Shown here in pieces: positions 38,724-45,041 of a stretch of DNA of 64,000 nucleotides. Where the stretch lies: positions 3,752,501 through 3,816,500 of the forward strand of contig NZ_FMHZ01000002.1 in assembly GCF_900090315.1 (NCBI RefSeq), read 5' to 3'. Source of the stretch: Micromonospora citrea (GTDB lineage: Bacteria > Actinomycetota > Actinomycetes > Mycobacteriales > Micromonosporaceae). The translations under genes were made by a program, and so were the position numbers. The notes under the pieces are model-generated. The model searched no databases, had not been told where the DNA came from, and saw only the letters and a list, made by a program, of their open reading frames with translations. Within the stretch, counting starts at the first letter, position 1, and every line of letters starts with the position of its first letter.

Positions 38724-39779
38724 ATGGCAAACTACGGGTACCGGCTCTACACGTTCCAGATCGCCAATGGCGACAAGCGCAAAGCGGTCAACTTCAAGGA
38801 CTGTAGTGGCGAGCACTATGTAGATGTCGCGCAACGCCTCCTCAAGTCCTTGTCGCAGCAAACCATGATTGGAGATGCTCCTCTCAACTCCACTGACGTC
38901 CTCGGTGTGGTCAACGACCAATCGCAGGGCGACGTACAGCGCTACGTTGATGAGCCGGCTTTCCGCGTTGAAGAGGTTCGCGTAGTCGACAGAACGATCC
39001 GAGCGACGGTTTTGTCTGGCAAATTCGGTAGTCATGAAAAGGCGCTCAGTGCCGCTGGGGCGGAGCAAGACGCCGACATTCGGGACAAGGCCGCAAGTAA
39101 GCGATTTCGGCTCGTGTTGGCGCTACCTGATGACGGCTTCACCGGCATTCTCGCTGTGGAAGACATCAGCCGTTCGCAACCGGTTTCTGCTATCACTCGG
39201 TGGTTGCGGTGGAGTTCGCGGGGGGAGGCCGTGGCTAGTTCAACTCCCGATAAGGAGGCTCCATGGTGGCGGCCGATAGTTCACCCTCTGGCTGACGAAG
39301 CTCGTCTAATTCAGATGATTAGCGAGGGTAACGCTAACAAATTAGAACTCGTGAAGCTCTCCATTACCTCTGCCAGAACCAGGCAACAAGAACGCTTCCG
39401 CGTATCTGCCCCTGTGGTGGATGAAGGGATGGCGGCCCAGATTGCTCAGATCGTCAAGGGATGGATACGGCGCACGAGCGTGGCCGAAACCTCTGGCGAG
39501 GTGTCGGATTGGACGACAGATGAGGAAGCGGCGAAGCAGCTTGCGGCGGTTGTTGGTCCCGAGATCGCCAATTTGGACGTGGACGATGGTTGGGTGGTCC
39601 TGAGCGACGCCGACGAAAAAACAAAAAAGGTGAGCCCGACGAGAATGTCTGAAGTGTTCACTTATGCCCAGCCGCGCGGAGACAGAAGTGACACACCCAC
39701 GTTCTACGCTTTGGTCAAACAGACGGCGCAGAGGCTCCAGGCGGCAGCCAACCTGACTATCGACTGGCCTGCGCAGTAG
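38724..39779 (+). CDS. Soluble protein of unknown function, first gene of element cassette
   Basis: 351 residues from the ATG at 38724, chosen over 38718 because GGGGG at 38713-38717 then has normal spacing. It has no signal peptide or membrane helix. The N-terminal 140 residues are alpha/beta (MANYGYRLYTFQIANGDKRK, later FRVEEVRVVDRTIRATVLSG). A central KRFRLVLALPDDGFTGILAV strand pair precedes TRWLRWSSRGE, and the C-terminal half is mixed. I recognise no family with certainty. The gene has lower GC than its surroundings and a TTA codon at 39342-39344. The 4-helix membrane gene follows 16 bases later, so the products probably work together. A phage-defence role is a guess from context. Confidence 0.75.
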   Translation: MANYGYRLYTFQIANGDKRKAVNFKDCSGEHYVDVAQRLLKSLSQQTMIGDAPLNSTDVLGVVNDQSQGDVQRYVDEPAFRVEEVRVVDRTIRATVLSGKFGSHEKALSAAGAEQDADIRDKAASKRFRLVLALPDDGFTGILAVEDISRSQPVSAITRWLRWSSRGEAVASSTPDKEAPWWRPIVHPLADEARLIQMISEGNANKLELVKLSITSARTRQQERFRVSAPVVDEGMAAQIAQIVKGWIRRTSVAETSGEVSDWTTDEEAAKQLAAVVGPEIANLDVDDGWVVLSDADEKTKKVSPTRMSEVFTYAQPRGDRSDTPTFYALVKQTAQRLQAAANLTIDWPAQ

Positions 39780-39795
39780 CTAGAGGGGGCGACCG

Positions 39796-40362
39796 GTGCT
39801 CAGCCGCTTCAACATCGTCCCAGTCCTGCGGGGTCACTGGAAGGGCTTGAGCGATGGGCGATACCGCACGTATCGTCCGGATTGGGTCGCCCGCTGCATC
39901 CTAGCTGCGCCCGTAGGCGTTTTTGTCCTCATGTTGTGGTCAGGTACAGGCTTGGCCGCCCCCACGCCGCTCCTGACCGCCGTGGCGCTTCTGGCTGGAG
40001 GCATGCTCAGCACCTTCACCCATCTCTCTACGCTTCGCCTCAAGCTGACCGAGTGGTTAGAAAAGTTCGATGATGGTGAGGATGCGCGGTTCGTGGTTGA
40101 GCGAGAGTCGCTCGACGAAACTGCTGCGCACCTGCTTGCAGGGTCACTCGTGTGTGCTATAGATGCGGCAGTTCTGGTCGTTGGAATGAACGTCTCTACC
40201 TCTGACCGGGGAGCCCTGGAGGGAATTTGGGCCGCTCTCGGCGGAGGGTTGAGCAGCTATATTCTACTCGTATTCATAATGGTGATGCCTCGGATGTATT
40301 CAGCATATGTTGAAATCAACAGCGTAAGCACTAAGCTGAGCGGCTTCTCAAAGGATCGTTGA
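39796..40362 (+). CDS. Four-helix membrane protein, second gene of element cassette
   Basis: 188 residues from the GTG at 39796, with GAGGGGG seven bases upstream. Hydrophobic helices lie at about 31-50, 57-76, 110-132 and 144-166. A charged stretch (about 78-109, including LTEWLEKFDDGED) joins the two helix pairs, and both termini are probably cytoplasmic. It contains a TTA leucine codon at 40057-40059. No family is recognised. It follows the soluble 351-residue protein gene closely and is likely its membrane partner or effector. A channel-type or membrane-disrupting role would fit known two-gene defence systems but is inference. Confidence 0.75.
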   Translation: MLSRFNIVPVLRGHWKGLSDGRYRTYRPDWVARCILAAPVGVFVLMLWSGTGLAAPTPLLTAVALLAGGMLSTFTHLSTLRLKLTEWLEKFDDGEDARFVVERESLDETAAHLLAGSLVCAIDAAVLVVGMNVSTSDRGALEGIWAALGGGLSSYILLVFIMVMPRMYSAYVEINSVSTKLSGFSKDR

Positions 40363-40451
40363 GGTCGGCGAGTCCAGCGGGTCGCCTCCGGCCGACTAGT
40401 GGAGTCTCAGGCGCAAGCGAGTTAGCTAGCCGACCAGGCCCTTGCAGCGGT

Positions 40452-40530
40452 CTAAGTTGTGGTCTCATTCGCGGCAGTGCGGGGGTGTTCACTCCGGTGT
40501 GGCCGCAGGGCGTCGAGCCTGTTCACGGGC
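40452..40530 (-). pseudogene. C-terminal tail of a second integrase
   Basis: The minus strand reads VNRLDALRPHRSEHPRTAAN, then ETTT and a stop at 40452. Thr/Glu-rich ETTT tails of this kind end many actinomycete integrases, and the third tail in this element (41514-41664) shares AANETTT. Everything upstream of these 26 codons is gone. Together with the HAD fragment that starts 10 bases later, it is the scar of an int-xis-HAD module. Confidence 0.55.
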
Positions 40531-40539
40531 AGTAGCCTA

Positions 40540-40703
40540 CGACGCCGTACGGTCGGGAAGTCATCATGGCTGCTTGGCAATCAGGAATGCTGGTGGCGGC
40601 GGTTAGCAACAATTCAGCTGGCGCGGTAACCGCTTACCTCGCGATGCGCAGGCTTGCCAAGTATGTGTCTCCGGTTGAATGGTCGACCATACGCCGACAA
40701 TGA
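40540..40703 (+). pseudogene. Internal fragment of a second HAD hydrolase gene
   Basis: Reads YGREVIMAAWQSGMLVAAVS, then NNSAGAVTAYLAMRRLAKYV and a stop at 40703. It is a diverged copy of residues about 83-135 of the HAD hydrolase at 37872 (FGREVIVAARQSGMSVAVVS...). Both ends of that gene are missing. It supports an ancestral duplication of the int-xis-HAD module within the element. Confidence 0.8.
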
Positions 40704-40713
40704 GAACTTCATC

Positions 40714-41478
40714 TTATGAAAAAATGCTGGCGATTCGGGTCGCCAGATCGGCAGCCCCGGAAAGTGTGGGAACCATCCCCTGAAGGCTGGAAAACAGAAC
40801 CTTCATCCTCGTGCGGCTCGGGTTATCGGCCCTTGCCTCAGCAAGAAAGCCGTCGAGCACTTCGACTGCCTCATCGTTATTCGACGCCCTGACAATCTGC
40901 TCAAGTTCGCGCAGCGCTTCAACTGTGTCTGTTCCGTACCGACTACGATATTGCCCGACATTGGAGTTGACGATGATGCTCTTGCTGACCACGTTGGAAT
41001 TGTCGCCAACTGAGAGGTATTCATTGTAAGTCACGACAGGATCGCGCTCCCTTAGCCGTTTGTCGCCTTCGGCCGTTACGGCAACCACCGTAAACGAGTT
41101 AAGGTCGGAGGACGGAATTTCGCCTTCAGAGGCAATTTTGAGCTGCCCCCATTTTATTAATGGTTTCACAATGCAGATTGCGTATCGCTCGTGCTCATTC
41201 ATGCCGGAAGCGATTTCCCTAATGCTCAAAGAGTGATCGTGACCTCTGAAAACGATGTCGATTACCTGACGCTCCACAGTGTCGCGTTCGGAGTGGCTAA
41301 GGCTCTCGGCTCGCGCTTTAGCATCGCTTATGGCGGAACGTTCGCGGAAGTGGCCACGCAGAAAGAATGCAGCGACCACAATTAGGACTAGGACCCCAAT
41401 GCAGTTCTCAAGAAAGCTGGTCTCCTCGGCTGCCGCTGATCCAGCCAGTGCATCATAAGCAAGGAGGGGTGACGTCAT
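40714..41478 (-). CDS. Membrane-anchored protein with winged-helix-like and C-terminal helical regions
   Basis: 254 residues, ATG at 41478 preceded by AAGGAGGGGTGACGTC-like bases on the minus strand side. One helix near the N-terminus (about 24-41, NCIGVLVLIVVAAFFLR) leaves a cytoplasmic body. Residues about 62-145 look like a winged helix (LSIREIASGMNEHERYAICI, IKWGQLKIASEGE). Then comes a polar Asn/Ser/Val-rich stretch (SKSIIVNSNVGQYRSRYG) and a helical end with LRELEQIVRASNNDEAVEVL. It carries a TTA codon (41157-41159 on the plus strand). No named family is recognised. It is the only intact gene of the right half of the element and reads toward its left half. Confidence 0.72.
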   Translation of the reverse strand: MTSPLLAYDALAGSAAAEETSFLENCIGVLVLIVVAAFFLRGHFRERSAISDAKARAESLSHSERDTVERQVIDIVFRGHDHSLSIREIASGMNEHERYAICIVKPLIKWGQLKIASEGEIPSSDLNSFTVVAVTAEGDKRLRERDPVVTYNEYLSVGDNSNVVSKSIIVNSNVGQYRSRYGTDTVEALRELEQIVRASNNDEAVEVLDGFLAEARADNPSRTRMKVLFSSLQGMVPTLSGAADLATRIASIFS

Positions 41479-41513
41479 GATCTACCTTCTTATCGGGCGA
41501 GATCGAGTATCCC

Positions 41514-41664
41514 TCAGCGAGAGATGGGCACGTGTGTCGGATCAACGACTCTTGTGCCCAGGGAACGTGTGGTCTCAGTTGTGGTCTCGTTCGCTGCGAT
41601 ACGTCGGTGCCCGATGCCGTCCGTCGGAGAGTGTTGCGCCTGGGCGGCCATCCCGGGACGCATC
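41514..41664 (-). pseudogene. C-terminal tail of a third integrase beside the right attachment site
   Basis: The minus strand reads GMAAQAQHSPTDGIGHRRIA, then ANETTTETTRSLGT and a stop at 41514. It resembles integrase C-termini and shares AANETTT with the tail at 40452. The frame runs into the attachment repeat at 41682. An integrase normally ends near one attachment site, so this may be the end of an element once inserted in the opposite arrangement. Confidence 0.5.
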
Positions 41665-41681
41665 TGGCGGGTGGTCGCAGA

Positions 41682-41741
41682 CCTCGAAAGCGTGTGAGGG
41701 TTTACGCCCTCCGCGGGTTCAAATCCCGCCGCCACCGCTCG
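41682..41741 (+). repeat. attR: Right attachment repeat (3' part of tRNA-Ser)
   Basis: A perfect copy of 36289-36348 covering the anticodon loop to just past the 3' end of tRNA-Ser. The 5' half of the tRNA is absent here, so this copy is not a functional tRNA gene. It marks the right edge of the element. Confidence 0.93.
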
Positions 41742-41751
41742 TGACAAGCGA

Positions 41752-41790
41752 GAACGCCCGGTCGATCCGCGAGGATCGCACCGGGCGTTC
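41752..41790 (+). terminator. Original tRNA-Ser terminator, now beyond the right repeat
   Basis: Stem GAACGCCCGG/CCGGGCGTTC with an inner CGATCC/GGATCG stem, 11 bases after the right attachment repeat. Before insertion it would have followed the intact tRNA. Confidence 0.78.
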
Positions 41791-41907
41791 CGCTTGTGGC
41801 CCCGGTTCCCGGTCGGCGTCGACGTCGGCGCGGGCGGGGGCGTCCTCCGGGCGCCCGGCCTCGCCCGGTGCCGCGTGGCGTCATCGGCGGGCAGTCGCTC
41901 CGGAGCG

Positions 41908-42426
41908 CTACGCGCCCACGGTGGGAATGGGCCCCGGTTCGGCGATCGCGTGGATGAGGCGCTCCAGTTGCGTCGCGAGCTGGCGTTGCTCGGCGGCCGT
42001 GAGGGACGCCAGCAGCTCCCGCTCCCGGTCGAAGATCTGCCCCGCGACGTGGTCGATGAGGTCGCGACCGCCGTCGGTCAACTGAACCAGCACCCGGCGG
42101 TCCGGGCCGGGTGTCCTCGTCACCCACTCCTGTCGCTCCGCTCTGGTCAGGCGCTGGGAGATCGCCGCCGGCGTCACGAGGGTCTGCTCGGCGAGCTCGC
42201 GGGTGGAGAGGGTGTAGGGGTGGCCCGCCCGGCGGAGCGTGCCCAGCAGGTCCAGCAGGGCCGGGTCGATGTCCAGGGTGGCGAGCAGGCGGCGCCGCTC
42301 GTCGGAGAACACCTTGGCCAGCTGCCAGATGCGCGTCACGACCGCGATGGACGAGGGGTCGAGGTCGGGTCGTTCCCGTCGCCAGGCCGCCTCGATCCAG
42401 CCGGCCCTGTCGGTGCCTGTGCTCAC
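41908..42426 (-). CDS. MarR family transcriptional regulator
   Basis: 172 residues, ATG at 42426. The winged helix-turn-helix region reads YTLSTRELAEQTLVTPAAIS (about residues 68-87), followed by the wing RTPGPDRRVLVQLTDGG; long helices at both ends form the dimer interface. It is divergent from the short-chain dehydrogenase gene, with 57 bp between the starts. That gap holds two TTAAG/CTTAA-type half-palindromes suited to a MarR dimer. It most likely represses the SDR gene, and probably its own, until a small ligand binds. Confidence 0.88.
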   Translation of the reverse strand: MSTGTDRAGWIEAAWRRERPDLDPSSIAVVTRIWQLAKVFSDERRRLLATLDIDPALLDLLGTLRRAGHPYTLSTRELAEQTLVTPAAISQRLTRAERQEWVTRTPGPDRRVLVQLTDGGRDLIDHVAGQIFDRERELLASLTAAEQRQLATQLERLIHAIAEPGPIPTVGA

Positions 42427-42440
42427 CCGACCAGTGTACG

Positions 42441-42472
42441 TTAAGCTCTTAATAGCAACGTTTAGGCCTTAA
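42441..42472. promoter_or_regulatory. Two MarR operator-like boxes
   Basis: TTAAGCTCTTAA (42441-42452) and TTTAGGCCTTAA (42461-42472), both near-palindromes, with starts 20 bp apart (two helical turns). They fill the divergent MarR/SDR promoter. The second lies just before the GGAGG ribosome site of the SDR gene. Confidence 0.6.
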
Positions 42473-42483
42473 CGGAGGGCGTC

Positions 42484-43200
42484 ATGTTCGTGGTCACCGG
42501 CGGTGGAACCGGCATCGGTCGCGCAGTCGCGTCGGCGCTGCACGAGCGGGGAGACAGGGTGCTGGTCACCGGGCGGCGGGCCGCCCCGCTGGCGGCTCTC
42601 TCCCAGGAGGCCGGGGGCGGGATCGAGTTCCTGGCGTGTGACAACTCCGACCCGGCCGACGCGCGCCGGCTCGCCGAGTCGGTCACGGAGCCGGTCGACG
42701 GGCTCGTCCTCTGCGCGGGCGGCAACCCGGCCATCGGCCGCCCCGAACCCGAGAGCCTCGCCGACGTCGCCGCCCTGCTCGACGAGACCATGGCCAGCAA
42801 CGTCCGATCGGCCGCGCTGACCGTCGCGGCGCTGGAGTCCCGCCTGGCCGACGGGGCCTCCGTGGTGCTGTTCGGGTCGATCGCGGCCGAGCACGGGGTC
42901 GGGTTCTACGGGCCCGCCAAGGCGGCCGTCGCCTCCTACGCCGTGGGCCTGGCCGCCCGCCTCGGCACCCGGGGGATCACGGTCAACTGCCTGGCTCCGG
43001 GGTACGTCACGGACACCGAGTTCTTCCGTGGCGGCATGACCAGGGAACGGGAGGAGCAGCTTCGCGGGCAGACGATGACCGGTCGCGTCGGGGCGCTCTC
43101 CGACGTGGTCGCCTGCGTCCTGTTCCTCCTCTCGCCGCAGGCCCGCCACGTCACCGGCCAGACGATCCACCTCAACGGCGGCGCCGTCACCACCCGATGA
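42484..43200 (+). CDS. Short-chain dehydrogenase/reductase
   Basis: 238 residues, ATG at 42484 after GGAGG. The Rossmann motif is TGGGTGIGRA near residue 5. CAGG replaces the usual NNAG near residue 79, the catalytic pair lies in FYGPAKAAVASYA (Y-x3-K), and the family C-terminus reads HVTGQTIHLNGGAV. It is a classical-type NAD(P)-dependent oxidoreductase of unknown substrate, probably controlled by the divergent MarR. Its stop overlaps the start of the broken MFS gene (ATGA at 43197), so they were one operon. Confidence 0.88.
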   Translation: MFVVTGGGTGIGRAVASALHERGDRVLVTGRRAAPLAALSQEAGGGIEFLACDNSDPADARRLAESVTEPVDGLVLCAGGNPAIGRPEPESLADVAALLDETMASNVRSAALTVAALESRLADGASVVLFGSIAAEHGVGFYGPAKAAVASYAVGLAARLGTRGITVNCLAPGYVTDTEFFRGGMTREREEQLRGQTMTGRVGALSDVVACVLFLLSPQARHVTGQTIHLNGGAVTTR

Positions 43201-44172
43201 AGGACTTCCTGCGCTCGTGGGTGCCCAGCGTGGTCGCGTCCGTGGGCACCGGAGCGCTGTTGTTCCTCAGCAGTTGGTGGCTGGCGACCCACGCCAACGG
43301 CCTCGTCCTCGGCTGGGTCCTTGGGGGGACGGGTGTCGTCGCACTGGTCACCAACGCACTCGCGAGCGGGTGGGTCGACCGCGCGCCCCGCCGACGGAGC
43401 GCTGATCGGCCTCGGGCACGCCCACTCGGTGGCACCCACGGCGCTGCTCCTGCTCGCACTGGCGCTCGGCGCCACCCTCCTGGCCGGCTCGACCCTCGGC
43501 CTCCGGCGCCGGACGGACACTCCACGGCCGGCACCGGCGGCCGGCCCGCAGATGTCGACCAGGCGGGTGTGGCGGTACGTCACCGCCCGCCCGGACCTGC
43601 GCTACCTGCTCGCCTTCGGCGCATGGAGCAACCTGGCCGTGTCGCCGGTGCTGGCGATGCTCCCCGCCTGGTACGGCGACCTGCTGGGCCCCGGACCGGC
43701 GACGGCCGTCTGGTCGAGCCGCGCCCTCGCCGCGTACGCCGTGGGAATGATCCTCGGCAGCGTCCTCATCGGCGCCCGCCCGGTCGAGCCCGACGGCAGC
43801 CGAGCGCTGCTGCAGGCGACCCTCGCCCACCTGTCGATCTGTGCGGGGCTCGCCGTCGCCTCGGCACTGGCGTCGACGTGGGCCATCGTCGTCGCCCTGT
43901 TCTGCGTGGGTGGGCTGTTCTCGATACTCGTCGCGGCGGGCGGTCAGGTCTGGCTGCACGCCGCGCCGGCCGAGGCCCGGGCCCGCATCCTCAGCCTGAA
44001 GCGACTCGTCGCCTTCTCCACCATCCCGCTCGGCACGGCGCTCATGGGCGCGGTGGGGAACCGGTTCGGCTACCAGCAGTCGACGGGTCTCTTCGCCGCG
44101 ACCTCGGCGGCCCTCACGCTGGCGAGCCTCGTCAGTTGGCGGATCCGGGCCGGCGCCCGCGTGCGGACGTAG
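43197..44172 (+). pseudogene. MFS transporter, internal deletion and frameshift
   Basis: The start (MKDFLRSWVPSVVASVGTGA) is followed by two membrane helices and the loop ASGWVDRAPRR, as in ordinary major facilitator proteins. Near 43395 the frame changes. The other frame resumes with ALIGLGHAHSV, which in intact relatives lies about 100 residues further on (near helix 5 or 6), and continues through seven or so helices to a stop at 44172. So a deletion of roughly 300 bp, not a multiple of three, removed helices 3-5. The gene cannot make a full transporter. It was coupled to the SDR gene. Confidence 0.75.
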
Positions 44173-44248
44173 CCGCGGCCGGGCCCCCGGGATCAGCCCC
44201 GTCAGCGCGGGTCAGCGCGGTCAGCGTCGGTCGGCCTGCTCCGCGCGG

Positions 44249-44800
44249 TCAGCGTCGGTCGAGTTCCGACTCCAGCCGCTGGATGAGCGTCTTGCGGCCC
44301 TTGCCGTCGCGCTCGCGTCGCAGCGCCGCCCTGAGCTGGCCGGTGTCGAGGCCCCGCACCAGCTTGGTCGCCTCGGCGACCGGCAGCTCCGACAGTCGCG
44401 CGACCGACGTGGCGTCCCGGCGCGCCCGTTTCGCCGGCTCGGTGTTGGCGACGAACTGCTTGCCGGACTTCGACTCCCGGCGCTTCTTGGCGTCCGTCGC
44501 GCGCCGTTCCTTCTCGGAGAGCTGCTCCCAGGCCCGTTTGGGCAGGTAGCGACTCGTCTCGGCGCCGTGCCGCGCCCGGGTGTCACCTTCGCGGGTCTGC
44601 CACTTCTCGTTGCCCCAGCGCTGGAGGGACTTCTGCCGCTCGTCCTTCGGGCCCTGGTAGCCCCCGCCGCGCCGCTGGTACTCCTTGGTGAGCAGCTGCG
44701 ACTTGCGCGCCGACCACTGCCCCGGCCTGCCGCCCCTGTCGGAAGCCATGATCTCGTCCTTGACCTGCTCCCGCAGTTCGGGCTTCGTGTACCGCGCCAT
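44249..44800 (-). CDS. DUF5872 domain protein
   Basis: 183 residues from the ATG at 44800 (MARYTKPELREQVKDEI), which matches the usual start of this family; an upstream GTG or ATG near 44926 would add a repeat-encoded extension. It is strongly charged and cytoplasmic. DRGGRPGQWSARKSQLLTKE near residue 20 and SRYLPKRAWEQLSEKERRA near 85 are characteristic. A C-terminal helical part (RLSELPVAEATKLV) may be a separate SAP-like or helical domain. The function is unknown. Perfect 36-bp repeats lie just upstream of its start. Confidence 0.8.
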   Translation of the reverse strand: MARYTKPELREQVKDEIMASDRGGRPGQWSARKSQLLTKEYQRRGGGYQGPKDERQKSLQRWGNEKWQTREGDTRARHGAETSRYLPKRAWEQLSEKERRATDAKKRRESKSGKQFVANTEPAKRARRDATSVARLSELPVAEATKLVRGLDTGQLRAALRRERDGKGRKTLIQRLESELDRR

Positions 44801-44834
44801 GCCCGGGCGGTTACCCGGCGCTCGGCCGCCCATG

Positions 44835-44942
44835 CCTCGGGCAGCGCCGCGCACCGCCGAGCTACAGGAACCTCGGGCGGCGCCGCGCACCGCCGAGCTA
44901 CAGGGACCTCGGGCGGCGCCGCGCACCGCCGAGCTACACGGA
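44835..44942. repeat. Three tandem 36-bp repeats upstream of DUF5872
   Basis: Three consecutive copies start at 44835, 44871 and 44907, differing at only a few bases (unit begins CCTCGGGCGGCGCCGCGCAC). On the minus strand each encodes a 12-residue unit SSAVRGAARGPC in frame with the DUF5872 gene, but they precede its likely start. There are no spacers, so this is not a CRISPR array. Confidence 0.92.
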
Positions 44943-44976
44943 CCACGGTCAGCGCGACGGCCCGACGGTCAGGTAC

Positions 44977-45017
44977 GCACGCGGTCCTCGCCGACCGGGT
45001 CGGCGAGGACCGCGTGC
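44977..45017 (-). terminator. Terminator of the subtilase gene
   Basis: Perfect 18-bp stem GCACGCGGTCCTCGCCGA (44977-44994 against 45000-45017), loop of 5, 25 bases past the stop of the minus-strand protease gene. Confidence 0.88.
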
Positions 45018-45041
45018 ACGTGTCAGCCCGTCAGCCAGCGC

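Larger units (their letters stand above)
36289..41741. mobile_element. Integrative element in tRNA-Ser(CGA), about 5.4 kb
   Basis: Defined by the 60-bp direct repeats at its ends. It contains, in order, an integrase, a truncated excisionase, a HAD hydrolase, a two-gene cassette of unknown function, remnants of a second integrase tail and HAD gene, a divergent membrane-anchored protein, and a third integrase tail at the right end. There are no conjugation or replication genes. The truncated excisionase and multiple remnants suggest a composite, probably immobile, element. Cargo genes are clearly lower in GC than the surrounding chromosome. Confidence 0.9.

Noticed and set aside
44835..44942. 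Possible CRISPR array (36-bp repeats)
   Set aside because: The copies are directly adjacent with no spacers, and no cas genes are present.
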